From: DB1 sp049323655
GTDB lineage: Bacteria; Desulfobacterota; Desulfobulbia; Desulfobulbales; SURF-16
DNA: 64,000 nt
Assembly: GCA_049323655.1 (NCBI GenBank)
Contig: JBMONO010000021.1
Coordinates: 1 to 64,000, forward strand
Direction: 5' to 3'
The notes beneath the pieces are model-generated. The model was not told the origin of the DNA, searched no databases, and saw nothing but the letters and a program-made list of their open reading frames with translations. Position 1 is the first letter of the stretch, and the number at the start of each line of letters is the position of its first letter. Of this stretch, positions 24,246 through 33,284 are shown in pieces. A program made the position numbers and the translations under genes.

Positions 24246-24968
24246 ATGCAGCGAAAAGACATTCCGGTGGAAGAGCGGATCATTCTGGCGCTTGATGTGC
24301 CGGAGCCGGAAACAGCGCGGCAGTGGGTGAAAAAAACCGAGGCGAAAATTTGCTTTTACAAGGTGGGCCTGCAGCTCTTTCTCGCCGGCTGGTTTGACAT
24401 CGTCGATTGGATCATAAACCGCGGCCACAAGGTAATGGTTGATCTGAAATTTTTCGACATCCCGGAAACGGTGCGGCTTGCCATGATGCAGCTTGCCGAT
24501 CGGGGGGTGAGTTTTGCCACGGTGCACGGCAACGATCCCATTATCCGCGCCGCCCTGGAGGCCAGAGCGGGGAAGGATGACGGGCTCAAGATTCTGGCGG
24601 TGACGGTGCTGACCAGTTTCGGTGAGGAGGACATGCGCGCCATGGGCATGACCGGCACCATCGAGGATCTCGTCTATTTCCGGGCAAAACGGGCGCTGGC
24701 ATTGGGTTGCGACGGGGTGGTCTCCTCCGGACTCGAGGCGGCCCGACTGCGCGCCGATCTGGGCGACAAGCTGCTCATCGTTACTCCCGGCATCCGGCCC
24801 GGCGCCAACATCGAGGATTCGGCCGACGACCAGACCCGGATCATGACCGCCGGCCGGGCCATTGGCAATGGCGCCGATTATGTCGTGGTCGGTCGACCGA
24901 TCACCCGGGCGGCTGATCCGCTCGCCGTCATCGGCGGTTTGCAGGAGGAGATCGGCCGGGCGATATAA
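24246..24968 (+). CDS. pyrF: Orotidine 5'-phosphate decarboxylase
   Basis: 240 residues. The catalytic DxKxxD motif is present (VMVDLKFFDIPET, near residue 65), with ILALDVPEPE at the start and VTPGIRPGANIED and VVVGRPITRAADP near the end for phosphate binding. It makes UMP in the last step of pyrimidine synthesis. An AGGAG precedes the ATG. pyrG is in the same window but not adjacent. Confidence 0.95.
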   Translation: MQRKDIPVEERIILALDVPEPETARQWVKKTEAKICFYKVGLQLFLAGWFDIVDWIINRGHKVMVDLKFFDIPETVRLAMMQLADRGVSFATVHGNDPIIRAALEARAGKDDGLKILAVTVLTSFGEEDMRAMGMTGTIEDLVYFRAKRALALGCDGVVSSGLEAARLRADLGDKLLIVTPGIRPGANIEDSADDQTRIMTAGRAIGNGADYVVVGRPITRAADPLAVIGGLQEEIGRAI

Positions 24969-24974
24969 TGGGGC

Positions 24975-25020
24975 GAAAGAGGCCTTTTCGCTGAAGCCGA
25001 GGCCAGCTCACCTCTTTTTT
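24975..25020 (+). terminator. Possible terminator after pyrF
   Basis: GAAAGAGG (24975-24982) can pair with CCTCTTT in 25011-25018, followed by a T-run to 25020. The loop is about 28 bases, so it is weak, but the position just after the pyrF stop fits. Confidence 0.35.
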
Positions 25021-25117
25021 GCTGCGGACTGTCAAAATCGATGGGCGAAGGAAGCTGCGCTCTGGGTCAGCAACCGGATTTGCCCGCTGTTCGCGGCAGG
25101 TCCAATTGCCGGCAGGC

Positions 25118-25273
25118 TCAACGTCCGGTGCGGTTCTGGCTTGCCTGGCCTTTGGATATGGTGCCGGTGATGACCTTGCCTTTTCCTGTGGTGCCGTGGT
25201 TTTTCCCGCCTGCGGCAAAGACGGGGCAGGCGCTCAGGGCCAGCGACAGAAGGGCGATGACGATTTTTTTCAT
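25118..25273 (-). CDS. 51-residue secreted mini-protein
   Basis: A short frame, MKKIVIALLSLALSACPVFA as a clear signal peptide, then a small basic mature part (about 31 residues, Gly-, Lys- and Thr-rich, ending NRTGR). An ideal AGGAG at 25281-25285 precedes the ATG at 25273, which is the main reason to accept so short a gene. It lies between pyrF and a 72-residue gene, on the opposite strand. I recognise no family. Confidence 0.55.
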   Translation of the reverse strand: MKKIVIALLSLALSACPVFAAGGKNHGTTGKGKVITGTISKGQASQNRTGR

Positions 25274-25505
25274 GGCTTTTCTCCTTGATGCTTGAGTGAA
25301 AGTCGGGCTGGGGGGTTCCCGACGGGGTGGTTCTTCTGGTATAAACTATAAACGGCAAGACGGGTGGAGAGGTTCCATTGGGCTGAAAAAAGCCGGGCAA
25401 GTGAACGCCTCCGCCGTTCGGGGCGGCGGCGGGAAAACTCGTTTTGCTCCGCTTTTGTTGCGATACATTGAGAGGCGTTTTTTCATTTTCACCGGGGAGG
25501 GAAGG

Positions 25506-25724
25506 ATGAAAAAGAAAGAAGTCGAGATGATCTGCGTGTCGGATCTGGAAGGTTTTGACCGGGAACTCTATGAAAGCTCGAAGAATAAACTCAAAAAACA
25601 TCTGAGCCGTTTCGGCTGGGAGCTCAAGGACTGTCTGCTTGAGGAAGGCGACAAGGTCTGGGCGTGCAAGGCGGCCGCCATCTGGTTTCTGACGCCCAAC
25701 ATCGACGCCAACGACTGGGATTGA
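25506..25724 (+). CDS. Small acidic hypothetical protein
   Basis: 72 residues starting MKKKEVEMICVSDLEGFDREL after a GGGAGGGAAGG ribosome-binding site. A Lys-rich amphipathic middle (YESSKNKLKKHLSRFGWELKD) is followed by an acidic end (NIDANDWD). There is no signal peptide, membrane helix or known motif. The longer upstream frame is not supported. Function unknown. Confidence 0.6.
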   Translation: MKKKEVEMICVSDLEGFDRELYESSKNKLKKHLSRFGWELKDCLLEEGDKVWACKAAAIWFLTPNIDANDWD

Positions 25725-25872
25725 AGGGGATGGTGTCGGGGCTTATCAAGATTTCGGCGCCGCCACCACCAGCAATGTCGCAAACGTCGGCTTCAGCATG
25801 GTGAGTTGCGCAGGAAACACACATGGCACATGCTGTCTCTTCCCGTGCTGCGCATTTCGGCGCAAAAGCAAC

Positions 25873-26328
25873 CTACCAGCCGAGGATGTATTTCACGCCC
25901 TGCATGACGAGCAGGGTGTAGATGCCGGCCACCACGTCGTCCAAAACGATGCCGAGTCCGCCGTGCAGGCGGGTGTCGACCCAGCCCACCGGAAAGGGCT
26001 TGATGATGTCGAAGAGGCGAAAGAGGACAAAGGCGCAAAAGAGCGGCGCCGCTTTCCACGGCACCCCGATCAGGCCGACCAGCATGCCGATGATCTCGTC
26101 GATAACGATGATGCCGGGATCACTGTGGTTGACGATTTTCTCGGCACTGCCGGCGGTGAACACGGCCAGCAGAAAGATGAGGCCGAGTGCCGGCAGGTAG
26201 AGGGTGGCCGGCAGGCGCAGCAGCAAAAAATGGAGGGGAAAGGCGACCAGGGTGCCCCAGGTGCCGGGCATGGTCGGCAGATAGCCGCTGTAGCAGCCGG
26301 TGGCGATCAGCATGATGAGCCGGTCCAT
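25873..26328 (-). CDS. pgpA: Phosphatidylglycerophosphatase A
   Basis: A 151-residue membrane protein with the PgpA signatures TMPGTWGTLVAFPLHF (N-terminal), IIVIDEIIGMLV (acidic catalytic site) and RLFDIIKPFPVGWVDTRLHGGLGIVLDD. It dephosphorylates phosphatidylglycerol phosphate in the inner membrane. AGGAGG overlaps the larC end; the ATG at 26328 shares a base with the larC stop (TGATG), so it is translationally coupled. Confidence 0.92.
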   Translation of the reverse strand: MDRLIMLIATGCYSGYLPTMPGTWGTLVAFPLHFLLLRLPATLYLPALGLIFLLAVFTAGSAEKIVNHSDPGIIVIDEIIGMLVGLIGVPWKAAPLFCAFVLFRLFDIIKPFPVGWVDTRLHGGLGIVLDDVVAGIYTLLVMQGVKYILGW

Positions 26329-27512
26329 CACTCCTCCTGAAAGTCGTCCGGCGTTGCCGCAGCCACCAGGGCGTAAATCTCCCGCAACGGGATCTCTTTT
26401 TCCGCGGCCAGCTGCCGGCACTGCTCATATTCCGGGGAGAGCACCGTGCGGCCCATCGGCGTCGTCACCTTCTTTACCGCAACACGGCCTGCCCGGGTGA
26501 CGATGAAGCCGCTCTGGCGAGGCAGGGTCCAGCGCCCCTCCCGCCGGTAGCGCAGGCCGATGGCGCTTGTTTCCTCGAGGATGAGGCGCTGCGCCTCCCA
26601 GGCCAGATCAGGGGCGGCGACCACCCGCAAAAGAAAGCCGGGTCGGCCCTTTTTCATCTGCATGGGGATGAGGGCGACGTCAAGGGCGCTGCCGGCCAGC
26701 AGCTTTTCACAGAGAAAGGGGAAACCCTCCGGCTGCCAGTCGTCGAGATGAGTCTCGATGACCACCACCTCCTGTTCCTCCGCCACCGTTAAGGCCTCAC
26801 CGATGATGAGCCGCAGTAGATTGGGGCGGCCGTCCCGGCGTACCCGGCTGCCGGCGCCGTAACCAAGACCGGCGATGCGCATGGGCGGTAAGGGACCGAA
26901 GGTGCGGCAGCAGCCCTTGAGAATGGCGGCGCCGGTGGGGGTGACGAGTTCCTGGTCCAGATCGACCCCGTACACCGCCATTCCTTTTGTCAGTTCGGTG
27001 ACCGCCGGCGCCGGCAGGGGAATGACGCCGTGGCTGCACCGGGTCCAGCCGCGGGTAAGCGGCAGGGGCGCGGAAACGAGATGATAGATGCCAAAATATG
27101 CCATGCCGATGGCAGCGCCGGTAATGTCGATGATGGCGTCGATGCCGCCCAGCTCGTGAAAATGGACCTCATCGACCGGGCAGCCATGCACCCTGGCCTC
27201 GGCCTCGGCCAGGACGGTGAAGATGGCAAGTGCCCGTTCCCGGACCGGTGCAGCCAGGCCGCTTTCTGCAAGCATGGAGCGAATAGTCCGCCAGCTCCGG
27301 TGATGGCGGTCCTCCTCCCGGACATGGACCGTGAAACGGGTGGCGCTGAGCCCCTGCTGGATGATCTGTTCGGCGGCAAGCTCATAACCGGCAAGGGGCA
27401 GAGCGGCCAATTGGCTTTTGAGGGTGGCAAGGGGCAGGCCGGCATGAAGCAGGGCGCCGATGAACATGTCACCGCTGATGCCGGAGAAGGTGTCGGTATA
27501 GGCGAAGATCAT
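26328..27512 (-). CDS. larC: LarC-type nickel-insertion protein
   Basis: A 394-residue protein of the LarC/DUF111 family: it starts MIFAYTDTFSGISGDMFIGALL and has VHFHELGGIDAIIDITG, a central Cys/His-containing part and LVTPTGAAIL. LarC is the CTP-dependent nickel insertase that forms the nickel-pincer cofactor of lactate racemase. larA, larB and larE are not in the window. It overlaps fmt by 4 bp and pgpA by 1 bp, so it is part of the def-fmt-larC-pgpA operon. Confidence 0.88.
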   Translation of the reverse strand: MIFAYTDTFSGISGDMFIGALLHAGLPLATLKSQLAALPLAGYELAAEQIIQQGLSATRFTVHVREEDRHHRSWRTIRSMLAESGLAAPVRERALAIFTVLAEAEARVHGCPVDEVHFHELGGIDAIIDITGAAIGMAYFGIYHLVSAPLPLTRGWTRCSHGVIPLPAPAVTELTKGMAVYGVDLDQELVTPTGAAILKGCCRTFGPLPPMRIAGLGYGAGSRVRRDGRPNLLRLIIGEALTVAEEQEVVVIETHLDDWQPEGFPFLCEKLLAGSALDVALIPMQMKKGRPGFLLRVVAAPDLAWEAQRLILEETSAIGLRYRREGRWTLPRQSGFIVTRAGRVAVKKVTTPMGRTVLSPEYEQCRQLAAEKEIPLREIYALVAAATPDDFQEE

Positions 27513-28459
27513 CGGGAACCGAAGCGGATGCCGGTCGTCAGAGGGCGGCCGCGGAGAAAGGCATCGACCGACATGCGGTTGCCGCCCTGGCGCTGTACCT
27601 CGCGAACCAGCAGGTAATCATGGCCGGTGGCAATGAGCAGGCCGTCGCGGTCGGCGCGGCACAGGGTGCCGGGCGGTTCCACCGGTTCACCGCTGACCAC
27701 CTCCGGCAAAAAGAGACGGAGCCACTCGCCGTCATGTTCGGTATAAGCCAGGGGCCAGGGATCAAGGCCGCGGATCAGGCAGCTTATCCGCGCCGCCGGC
27801 CAGGTCCAGTCGATGGATGCCTCTTCCTTGGTCAACATCGGCGCGTCGCAAGCCAGGCTGTTGTTCTGTTTGTGGCGCGGCAGCCGGTTTTCGCGCAGCA
27901 GAGTAAGGGCCTCGATCAGCAGCCGACCGCCGAGTTCGGCCATTTTGGTTGCCAGGCTTGCCGAGGTATCGTCCTTTTTGATGAACAAGCTCTCCTGCAA
28001 AAGGATGTCGCCGGTGTCCATCCCCTCGTCCATCTGCATGATGGTGATGCCGGTTTCCCGCTCGCCGTTGATGATGGCGCGCTGAATCGGCGCGGCGCCC
28101 CGGTAGCGAGGCAACAGGGAGCCGTGGACATTGATGGTGCCGAGCGGCGGCAGATTGAGCAGCGGTCCGGGCAGAATCCGGCCATAGGCGGCGACGACGA
28201 AAAGATCGGGGTCAAATCCGGCAATGGTGTCGCGGAACTCATCGGTGCGGATTTTTGTCGGCTGCAGCACCGGAATGGCGTGACGTTCGGCCAGCACCTT
28301 GACCGGCGGCGGGGCAAGCTGACGGCCCCGGCCCTTGGGCCGGTCGGGCTGGCTCACCACGGCCACGACGTTTTCTTTTGCGTCAAGCAGGGCCTGCAGG
28401 GAGGGCACGGCAAATTCCGGGGTGCCCATGAAGAGGATCCGACTGATTTTATTGATCAT
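27509..28459 (-). CDS. fmt: Methionyl-tRNA formyltransferase
   Basis: 316 residues. N-terminal Rossmann formyltransferase domain with ILFMGTPEFAVPSLQALL, NVHGSLLPRYRGAAPIQRAI (formyl-THF site) and a C-terminal domain from about 205. It formylates Met-tRNAi for initiation. It overlaps def upstream by 11 bp and larC downstream by 4 bp. Confidence 0.96.
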   Translation of the reverse strand: MINKISRILFMGTPEFAVPSLQALLDAKENVVAVVSQPDRPKGRGRQLAPPPVKVLAERHAIPVLQPTKIRTDEFRDTIAGFDPDLFVVAAYGRILPGPLLNLPPLGTINVHGSLLPRYRGAAPIQRAIINGERETGITIMQMDEGMDTGDILLQESLFIKKDDTSASLATKMAELGGRLLIEALTLLRENRLPRHKQNNSLACDAPMLTKEEASIDWTWPAARISCLIRGLDPWPLAYTEHDGEWLRLFLPEVVSGEPVEPPGTLCRADRDGLLIATGHDYLLVREVQRQGGNRMSVDAFLRGRPLTTGIRFGSR

Positions 28460-28973
28460 GGCTCACGGCCTGTTCTTCGAGCAGCTGTTTTTTCCGCTTT
28501 TTCTTGTAGATGCTTCTTTTCAGTGAGCTGAGATGGTCGATGAACAGGGTGCCGCGCAGGTGGTCCACCTCATGCTGGATAACGCGGGCAAACCAGCCCT
28601 CTGCCTCGAATTCGATCTCCTTGCCCTCCGGGGTACAGGCCCGCACCTTGATGCGCTGAAAACGCTGGACATTGGCGCAGTAATCGACCACGCTCAAGCA
28701 GCCTTCCTCGTCAATCTGCCTGCCTTCACCTTCGATGATTTCCGGATTGATCAGCGGAATGAGTTTTTTCTCGTCCTTGGGGGAGACGTCGATCACCACC
28801 ACCTGTTGGAGGACACCGATCTGATTGGCTGCCAGGCCGACTCCAGGGGCGGCGTACATGGTCTCCGCCATGTCGGCAATCAGGACGCGCAGCTTTTCGT
28901 TGAATTCGGTGACCGGCTCGGCCGGTTTCCGCAGCAGCGGATGGGGATATTTCAGTATTTCTCGTAATGCCAT
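28449..28973 (-). CDS. def: Peptide deformylase
   Basis: 174 residues with all three motifs: GVGLAANQIG, EEGCLSV (metal Cys) and QHEVDHL (metal His pair and catalytic Glu). It removes the formyl group from new proteins. I use the ATG at 28973 (MALREILKYPHPLLRK); a GTG at 29000 is also in frame with AGGAG within the extension. A Lys-rich C-terminal tail follows the core. Confidence 0.94.
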   Translation of the reverse strand: MALREILKYPHPLLRKPAEPVTEFNEKLRVLIADMAETMYAAPGVGLAANQIGVLQQVVVIDVSPKDEKKLIPLINPEIIEGEGRQIDEEGCLSVVDYCANVQRFQRIKVRACTPEGKEIEFEAEGWFARVIQHEVDHLRGTLFIDHLSSLKRSIYKKKRKKQLLEEQAVSHDQ

Positions 28974-29026
28974 ATTTTTTTTTGAGACTCCTGCGGTCAC
29001 AGGGCGCGATCACTCAACGGATGCCG

Positions 29027-29049
29027 GCCCATCATCTCGGGTGATGGGC
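29027..29049. other. Hairpin in the def leader
   Basis: A perfect 8-bp stem, GCCCATCA (29027-29034) with TGATGGGC (29042-29049), loop of 7, located 54 bp upstream of def. It could be a leader structure of the def operon or a weak terminator; no T-run follows on the minus strand. Confidence 0.3.
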
Positions 29050-29169
29050 GCGGGGTGTCTATAATCAGGGAAAGGTATTTCCAGAAAAAAGTTCCTTATT
29101 TCAGGAATTTTGCGCAATTATAGCAAAAAAGAATCTCTCCGTAAATACGGAATTGGGCGGCTGCTCTTA

Positions 29170-29595
29170 TCAGTAGTTGACCGGGTAGCCGGCCTCCTTC
29201 CAGGCGGACAGACCGCCGCTGACATTGTATACCTCCCGGTAGCCGTAACGGGCCAGCATCTGGCCGGCGGCGTAACTGCGACCGCCGACCGCGCAGACCA
29301 GCATGATCGGCGTTTCCTTGGGCAGGGTGAGTTTGTTCTGCATGATGGCCCAGAACGGCACCAGGCTGGCACCGGCAATGGCGCCGTAGCGCAGCTCTTC
29401 CGGGGTGCGCACATCAAGGAGGACGATGTCCTTGCGGGTTTCCAGTAGTTTTTTCGCCTCGCTCACCGGGATGGAGCGGAACGTGGCGGTCTGGCTGGCG
29501 GCTTCCGCTTTGGTCTGAGTCGTCGTATCGTCATTGCTGGAGCAGCCGGCCAGGGAAAGGACGGTAAAGCAGAGCAGGGCAAGAAGGTATTTCAT
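29170..29595 (-). CDS. Rhodanese-domain lipoprotein
   Basis: 141 residues. The signal peptide ends in a lipobox (LSLAGC), followed by a Thr/Gln-rich linker and one rhodanese domain (VLLDVRTPEELRYGAIAGASLVP) whose catalytic Cys is in LVCAVGGRS. It is expected to handle sulfane sulfur in the periplasm or at the outer membrane. It appears monocistronic. Confidence 0.85.
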   Translation of the reverse strand: MKYLLALLCFTVLSLAGCSSNDDTTTQTKAEAASQTATFRSIPVSEAKKLLETRKDIVLLDVRTPEELRYGAIAGASLVPFWAIMQNKLTLPKETPIMLVCAVGGRSYAAGQMLARYGYREVYNVSGGLSAWKEAGYPVNY

Positions 29596-29740
29596 GCGGC
29601 AATTTCCCTGTGATACTGTTGGGTTGGTGTTGGATACCGGTTCCTCCGCAGTGAGATGCGTTGGTGCCGTTATCGGCCTTCAAAAAAGCCAAATATTATA
29701 TCGGACTCGTCTCTTGTTGGCAAGAAGGAAGTCGGCCGGC

Positions 29741-32185
29741 TCACAGCATGCTCTCCGGATCGACATCGATGTGCAGATCCACGCCGGCTGAACGGTTGCC
29801 GAAGCGGCTCGCCAAGTGCCGGCACAGATCGTGGAGCGCGGCAGGTTCTTCGCCTTTGAGCAACAGCTGCCAGCGAAACCGGTCCCGCAGCCTGGCCAGA
29901 GGCGCTGGAGCGGGACCAAGCACCGTCACCCGTGATCCCGCGGCCAGTCGAATCGCCTCACAGCCCGTCTCCCGGGCAGTCTCCTCCACTCTGGAAGCGG
30001 AATTGCCGGAAAAGCGGAGGTTGATCAACCGGGAAAAAGGAGGATAGGCGAGCCGCTGTCGCAGCAGAATCTCCTGCTCGTAAAAACCATGGTAATCATG
30101 TTCCCGGGCGCAGGTCAGGGCATAATGGCCGGGTTGATGGGTCTGGATGATGACCCTGCCCTCCTTTTCTCCCCGACCGGCCCGGCCCGTCACCTGGGAG
30201 ATGAGTTGGAAGGTGCGCTCGCCGGCCTTGTAGTCGGGAAGGCTCAAGCCCGCGTCGGCCCAGATGACGCCGACCAGGGTGACATGGGGGAAGTGGTGGC
30301 CCTTGGTGATCATCTGAGTGCCGACAAGGATGTCGATCTGCCGCTGGTGCACGTCCTTCAGGATCTTGAGGAATTTTTTTCGTACCGTGGAGGTGTCGCG
30401 GTCAAGTCGGGCGATCCGCGCCTTTGGAAAGTGGGCGATCAACGCCTCTTCGATGCGTTCGGTGCCGAAGCCGGTTTCCCGTACCCGGGGGGATAGGCAG
30501 GCTGGACAGAGAATGGCGCTTTTTGTCGTATAGCCGCAGTAATGGCAGCAGAGGCTGTTGCGGCCCTTGTGCAGGGTGAGGGAGATATCGCAGTGCCGGC
30601 ATTTGACCGGGCTGCCGCAGTCGGCGCAGAGCATGAGACTGGCATAGCCCCGCCGGTTGAGAAAGAGGATGGCCTGGTTACCCTCGGCCAGGGTATTGCC
30701 GAGACCGGTGAGCAGCTCGGCGGAAAAGAACAGTTGGTCGGTTGTCCTGGCCGGGGCGCTGCGCAGATCGACCACCGTGACCGCGGGCAGCGGTCTGTCT
30801 TCAATGCGGCGGGTCAGGGAGAGAAGCTGATACTTGCCGGAGCGGGCGTGGTGGAAGCTTGCCAGTGAAGGGGTGGCGGAACCGAGCAGGACCGGACAAT
30901 CCTGCATCTTGCCGCGCAGGACCGCCATGTCCCGGGCCTGGTAGCGCAGGGTGTCCTCCTGCTTGTAGGCACCGTCATGTTCCTCATCAACGATGATGAG
31001 GCCGGGATTGGTGAGCGGGGCGAAGATGGCGGACCGCGCACCGATGACGATCTGGGCCCGACCGGTCATGATGGACCGCCACTGATCAAAACGCTCGCCG
31101 CTGCCCAGTCCGCTGTGCAAAAGGGCCACCTGGCGGCCGAAACGCGAATAGAAATGGGCTTCGAGCTGGCTGGCCAGGGCGATTTCCGGCACCAGCAGCA
31201 GGACACTGCGGTTGTGCGCCAGGGCGGCACGGCAGGCCTGCAGGTAGATCTCGGTCTTGCCGCTGCCGGTGACGCCGTGCAGGAGAAAGGTGGTGAAACG
31301 TTTTTCCTGCACCGCAGGCAGCAGGGCGGCGAGCGCCGCCTTCTGCTCGTCGGTCAGTTGCGCCGGCGGTGGGAAAAAAGGCGGCTCCTCGCCAAAAGGG
31401 TCGCGCCGGCACTCCTGCTCTTCCAATAGCACCTGTTGTTTGCTGGAGAGGGAAGCGAGGGCGCGACCGGCACCAGCATAGGATTCACGCAGATGGCGGA
31501 CCGGGACGGCGGCCAGCGGATTGTCGCCGCTCATTTCCCGGAGCAGGGCAATCGTTCTGGTTTCCGTTGGGGTCAGTTTCGGCGGGACCGTAGAGTCGGC
31601 AAAGGGGAGCAGGCGGGCGCATTTTTCCATCTTCACCCGGCTACGCGCAGCAATGAGGCATTCCTCGATAACCACGAGGCCCTCCTCCTGCCAGTCGTGG
31701 AGGAGATGCTGCCATTTTTTTTTCTGCCAGATCGTGCGCAGGCGGGCCGGGGACAGGGTTTGCCGGTCAATGAGTTCGTCGAGCCATTCCGGCGTCTCGG
31801 CAGGTCGTGAGGTTCTTCTCGTCGGCAGCTGATCGCGGCCGGTCGGGGTCAGCCGGATCTGGCGGCCGCTGTGGGGGGAAAGGCCGCCGGGCAGGGCAAG
31901 TTTGATCGTCTCCCCGAGCGGATAGTGATAATAGGAGGATATCCAGCGGAAAAAAGGGATCATCTCCGCAGGAAAGACGGGATCCCGGTCGAGGATCTCC
32001 GTTACCTCCCGCACCTGGTAGGATGTCTCGGTCGGCGGGGTAGTGGCCAGCAGATAGCCGGTAATCTGCCGCCGGCCAAGGGGGACCAGCAGCCGGATGC
32101 CCGGTTGCAGGCGATTGTCGCCGCCATGTCGGTATGTCAGGGTTTCGGTGACCGGGGCCGCCACCGCCACCTCGAGATGGATCAT
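29741..32185 (-). CDS. priA: Primosomal replication-restart helicase PriA
   Basis: 814 residues. N-terminal DNA-binding region, then a helicase core with Walker A (LHGVTGSGKTEIYLQA), DEEH box (LIIVDEEHDGAYKQEDTLRYQARD), and eight zinc-binding Cys (CADCGSPVKCRHC and CCHYCGY ... CPAC) and the VTGRAGRGEKEG motif VI. It reloads the replisome at stalled forks. It starts 4 bp inside the galU end. Confidence 0.95.
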   Translation of the reverse strand: MIHLEVAVAAPVTETLTYRHGGDNRLQPGIRLLVPLGRRQITGYLLATTPPTETSYQVREVTEILDRDPVFPAEMIPFFRWISSYYHYPLGETIKLALPGGLSPHSGRQIRLTPTGRDQLPTRRTSRPAETPEWLDELIDRQTLSPARLRTIWQKKKWQHLLHDWQEEGLVVIEECLIAARSRVKMEKCARLLPFADSTVPPKLTPTETRTIALLREMSGDNPLAAVPVRHLRESYAGAGRALASLSSKQQVLLEEQECRRDPFGEEPPFFPPPAQLTDEQKAALAALLPAVQEKRFTTFLLHGVTGSGKTEIYLQACRAALAHNRSVLLLVPEIALASQLEAHFYSRFGRQVALLHSGLGSGERFDQWRSIMTGRAQIVIGARSAIFAPLTNPGLIIVDEEHDGAYKQEDTLRYQARDMAVLRGKMQDCPVLLGSATPSLASFHHARSGKYQLLSLTRRIEDRPLPAVTVVDLRSAPARTTDQLFFSAELLTGLGNTLAEGNQAILFLNRRGYASLMLCADCGSPVKCRHCDISLTLHKGRNSLCCHYCGYTTKSAILCPACLSPRVRETGFGTERIEEALIAHFPKARIARLDRDTSTVRKKFLKILKDVHQRQIDILVGTQMITKGHHFPHVTLVGVIWADAGLSLPDYKAGERTFQLISQVTGRAGRGEKEGRVIIQTHQPGHYALTCAREHDYHGFYEQEILLRQRLAYPPFSRLINLRFSGNSASRVEETARETGCEAIRLAAGSRVTVLGPAPAPLARLRDRFRWQLLLKGEEPAALHDLCRHLASRFGNRSAGVDLHIDVDPESML

Positions 32186-33051
32186 AGGTGGGAGGCGACT
32201 TCCTTGAGATGGTCGCTGAACTGTTCGCAGAGATCGGGGTGCCGCAGGCCGAAGGCGATGATCGCCTTCAGGTAACCGAGTTTGTCGCCGGCGTCAAAGC
32301 GGGTTCCTTCGAATTCATAGGCGTACATGCCGCGTTTGTTGGAGAGGGCGAGCAGGGCGTCGGTGAGCTGGATCTCGCCGCCGTGGCCGGGGGTGGTTTT
32401 TTCGAGGATGGCGAAGATGTCCGGCTGAAGGATATAGCGGCCGATGATTGCCATATCCGATTTCGTCGTGCCGGGGGCCGGTTTCTCCATCATGCGGTCC
32501 ACCTTGATAACCCTGTTTCTTTCCCGGGCGCCCTCGACGATACCGTACTGAAAGGTTTCCTCGTGGGGGACCCGCTGCACGGCCACCACCGATTCCTGTA
32601 CCTCGTTGAAGAGGTCGATCATCTGTTTGGTGCAGGGGATTTCGCTCAGCACCAGGTCGTCACCGAGCAGGACGACAAAGGGCTCGTCGCCCACCACGTT
32701 ACGTGCCGTCCAGATGGCGTGGCCGAGCCCGAGTGGTTTTTTCTGCCGCACCGAGACGATGTCGATAAGGTTGGACAGGTGACGCATCTCTTCGGCCAGG
32801 CCGGTTTTTTTCTTCGCACTCAGCACCGTGTCCAGGTGGAAATTGTAGTCAAAGTGGTTTTCGATGGCCGCCTTGCCCTCGCTGGTGATGAGGATGACCT
32901 CCTCGATGCCGGAGGCCACCGCCTCCTCAACGATATACTGGATGGTTGGGCGATCGACAACGGTGAGCATTTCTTTGGGAATGGCCTTGCTGGCCGGGAG
33001 AAAGCGGGTTCCGAGCCCGGCGACGGGGATGACGGCTTTACGTACTTTCAT
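32182..33051 (-). CDS. galU: UTP-glucose-1-phosphate uridylyltransferase
   Basis: 289 residues with AVIPVAGLGTRFLPASKAIPKEML (nucleotide site), VVLLGDDLVLSEIPCTKQM and FEGTRFDAGDKLGYLKAI. It makes UDP-glucose for envelope glycans. priA overlaps its stop by 4 bp. A promoter at 33078-33106 abuts an inserted repeat. Confidence 0.96.
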   Translation of the reverse strand: MKVRKAVIPVAGLGTRFLPASKAIPKEMLTVVDRPTIQYIVEEAVASGIEEVILITSEGKAAIENHFDYNFHLDTVLSAKKKTGLAEEMRHLSNLIDIVSVRQKKPLGLGHAIWTARNVVGDEPFVVLLGDDLVLSEIPCTKQMIDLFNEVQESVVAVQRVPHEETFQYGIVEGARERNRVIKVDRMMEKPAPGTTKSDMAIIGRYILQPDIFAILEKTTPGHGGEIQLTDALLALSNKRGMYAYEFEGTRFDAGDKLGYLKAIIAFGLRHPDLCEQFSDHLKEVASHL

Positions 33052-33077
33052 AAATGTCTCTCGGCAATGATTTTTAT

Positions 33078-33106
33078 GGTATAGAAGGGAAGAAAAATTC
33101 TTTCAA
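33078..33106 (-). promoter_or_regulatory. Sigma-70-type promoter for galU-priA
   Basis: On the minus strand, -35 TTGAAA (33101-33106), 17-bp spacer, -10 TATACC (33078-33083); 27 bp before the galU ATG. The outer edge of the -35 box overlaps the 7-bp target duplication of the adjacent repeat. Confidence 0.5.
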
Positions 33107-33111
33107 TTATT

Positions 33112-33244
33112 GATGGTCTCGTAAAACCGGAAAAACAACCACAGAGACCGCAGAGTACACAGAAGCAACTAATGGTAATTAAAGATGTTTTCTCTGGGGC
33201 CTTAGTGCGCTCTGTGATGAAAAAAGACTTTTCACGAGTTTGTC
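33112..33244 (-). repeat. MITE-like family A repeat with perfect target duplication
   Basis: A complete 133-bp element in reverse orientation between divergent galU and tilS. Perfect 7-bp direct repeats AATTATT flank it (33105-33111 and 33245-33251). It separates the galU promoter from its former upstream region and sits about 40 bp from the tilS start. Confidence 0.9.
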
Positions 33245-33284
33245 AATTATTAATGTATCGGGTAACAATTGTCAAATTGTAGTC

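Noticed and set aside
25624..25824. 66-residue minus-strand frame beginning MCVSCATHH
   Set aside because: No ribosome-binding site, overlaps the better-supported 72-residue plus-strand gene, and composition becomes random.
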